Part shown: in pieces, positions 6,691 to 7,798 of the stretch
Numbering within the stretch: position 1 is the first letter of the stretch
Layout of the letters: each line of letters starts with the position of its first letter
From: an uncultured Variovorax sp.
GTDB lineage: Bacteria; Pseudomonadota; Gammaproteobacteria; Burkholderiales; Burkholderiaceae_C
Length of the DNA: 7,798 nucleotides
Direction: 5' to 3'
Assembly (NCBI GenBank): GCA_903872875.1
Contig: CAIQMJ010000021.1
Coordinates: 1-7,798, forward strand
The notes under the pieces: model-generated
Told to the model about the DNA's origin: nothing
The model's input: only the letters and a program-made list of their open reading frames with translations
Database searches by the model: none
Translations under genes and position numbers: made by a program

Positions 6691-6709
6691 AGCGATGCCC
6701 GGGCGGTGC

Positions 6710-7798
6710 TCAATGAACCGAGCGCCTGGCGATGCGACGGCGCGAAACGGCCTCCCATGCGGCCACGATGATCATTACGCCCGTGGTCCACACGCCCACT
6801 TCGGCGATCGTTCGATGGGACGACAAGGGCCACAGAAGAGCGAGCAAGCCCAGTCCGGCCACATGGGACAGCGGGATGCGCCCGTACACCACCCGCTTGA
6901 ACAGTGCGTTGCCAAAGAGATAGATCGCCGGACCGCCCAGCAATGCGGCCAGGTACCGGATTTCGGTGTGATGGTCGCCGTGTCCGATCACGATCTCGTC
7001 TGCCACCGCCGACACGATGATTCCGGCGATGAGAAGCACATGCACGTAGTGAAAGCGGCCACCGATCCGGCCCGGATCGGCGGAATGCTCGATCACGTGC
7101 GCGGCATCGCGGCTGCTGGTGTCGAAATACATCCACCACATCGCCAAACTGCCCAGAAAAGTCACCAGCATCGATGCAATGGCATTGGCATTCCACTCGC
7201 TCGCGTGCGCAAAGGCGACGCCGCTGGCCAGCACCGACTCGCCAAGCGCAACGATCACGAACAGCTGGCAACGCTCCGCGAGATGTCCGCCATCGATGGT
7301 CCATTCGGCCGTCGATGAACGACCGAGCCCGGGAAAGGCAAAGCCGACCATCGGTGAGATGTACTCGCACAGGACGGCAATGGCCCACAGGCTCAGCCTC
7401 ACGCTCCCTTGCGCCAGGCCACCGGCAATCCAGAACAATGCCGCAATGCAGGTCCAGGCCAGGATTCGCCGGAAGTTGGGCGCCAGCGGGCTCCGCCGCC
7501 CCAGCGCGATCAGCACCCAGAAGGATCTGCCGCCTTGAATCAGCGCATAGCACGTGGCAAAGACCAGCCCACGTGCACCAAAGGCCTGCGGCAACGCCGA
7601 AGCCATGACCAGCGCCACCAGCATGATGGCGAAGAGCGCAAGCCGGATCGGCAGTGCGGCCGGATTGAACCAGTTCGTGACCCAGGCGGTGTATTGCCAT
7701 CCAAGCCAGACGGCGAACCACATCAGCAGCGTCTGCAGCGCGCCCGACGTGTCCAGATGATCGAGCAGGTAATGCGACAGCTGCGTGACCGCGAACAC
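6710..7798 (-). CDS. low temperature requirement protein A (LtrA) family membrane protein, N-terminus outside the window
   Basis: This is a multi-pass inner-membrane protein of the LtrA family, named after a Listeria locus needed for growth in the cold; its biochemical activity is unknown. The window holds 362 codons up to the edge. I see about ten or eleven hydrophobic segments (roughly 25-41, 51-70, 77-97, 112-130, 135-155, 176-195, 205-226, 249-269, 282-301, 311-326, 334-352). Family-typical stretches include FAVTQLSH at the start, QYTAWVTNW at 35-43, HLAERCQLFVIVALGES at 172-188, and WWMYFD at 221-226. The C-terminus is a short basic tail (RRRIARR). The first codon, GTG at 7798-7796, is probably an internal valine, because family members usually have an acidic/aromatic lead-in before FAxTQLSH. 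It converges on mltD across 52 bases, so it is a separate transcription unit. The role here cannot be inferred from the neighbours. Confidence 0.88.
   Translation of the reverse strand: MFAVTQLSHYLLDHLDTSGALQTLLMWFAVWLGWQYTAWVTNWFNPAALPIRLALFAIMLVALVMASALPQAFGARGLVFATCYALIQGGRSFWVLIALGRRSPLAPNFRRILAWTCIAALFWIAGGLAQGSVRLSLWAIAVLCEYISPMVGFAFPGLGRSSTAEWTIDGGHLAERCQLFVIVALGESVLASGVAFAHASEWNANAIASMLVTFLGSLAMWWMYFDTSSRDAAHVIEHSADPGRIGGRFHYVHVLLIAGIIVSAVADEIVIGHGDHHTEIRYLAALLGGPAIYLFGNALFKRVVYGRIPLSHVAGLGLLALLWPLSSHRTIAEVGVWTTGVMIIVAAWEAVSRRRIARRSVH

Noticed and set aside
6411..7721. A 436-codon minus-strand frame overlapping the LtrA-family gene and the end of mltD.
   Set aside because: The adjacent frame encodes a clear multi-pass LtrA protein. 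This one has no membrane pattern and crosses the convergent gap into mltD.
1..7798. tRNA, rRNA, CRISPR, insertion sequence, attachment site or defence-system genes.
   Set aside because: I looked for direct-repeat arrays, terminal inverted repeats, transposase motifs and cloverleaf-like stretches and saw none. Nearly every base is assigned to a recognised chromosomal gene.

Overview
The window reads as GC-rich, tightly packed chromosome from a betaproteobacterium, most likely order Burkholderiales. The basis is the style of the MoaA and LtrA proteins and the gene neighbourhood. I recognise all eight protein-coding genes at family level. I see no RNA gene, CRISPR array, insertion sequence, prophage or toxin-antitoxin module, and no clear undescribed system. 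Both outer genes (moaA on the left, an LtrA-family gene on the right) run off the window.

Layout. (1) Positions 2-3071, plus strand: moaA, mobA, moeA, a molybdenum-cofactor operon joined by two ATGA stop/start overlaps. MoaA starts pterin synthesis from GTP, MoeA inserts molybdenum into molybdopterin, and MobA attaches GMP to make the guanine-dinucleotide cofactor. (2) Positions 3068-4302, minus strand: a YafS-like methyltransferase-fold gene followed by rnhA (RNase HI), an apparent two-gene operon in which rnhA begins with TTG inside the upstream stop. (3) Positions 4301-6657, plus strand: gloB (glyoxalase II) and mltD (lipoprotein lytic transglycosylase), again joined by ATGA. (4) Positions 6710-7798, minus strand: an LtrA-family multi-pass membrane protein lacking its N-terminus. 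The mltD-gloB-methyltransferase-rnhA neighbourhood matches the gene content I recall for mltD-gloB-yafS-rnhA in E. coli, where dnaQ comes next. Here moeA occupies the dnaQ side.

The most striking property is architectural. All six junctions among the first seven genes collapse into four-base words: ATGA and ATGA (tandem), CTAG (convergent, shared stops), TTGA (tandem), CATG (divergent, shared starts) and ATGA (tandem). Between positions 2 and 6657 there is therefore no intergenic DNA, and any promoter or terminator there must lie inside coding sequence. A perfect TATAAT sits 10 bases before the gloB start, inside the methyltransferase codons. The only intergenic gap is the 52 bases between mltD and the LtrA gene, which holds an inverted repeat able to form a hairpin. 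No stretch longer than 300 bases lacks a gene.
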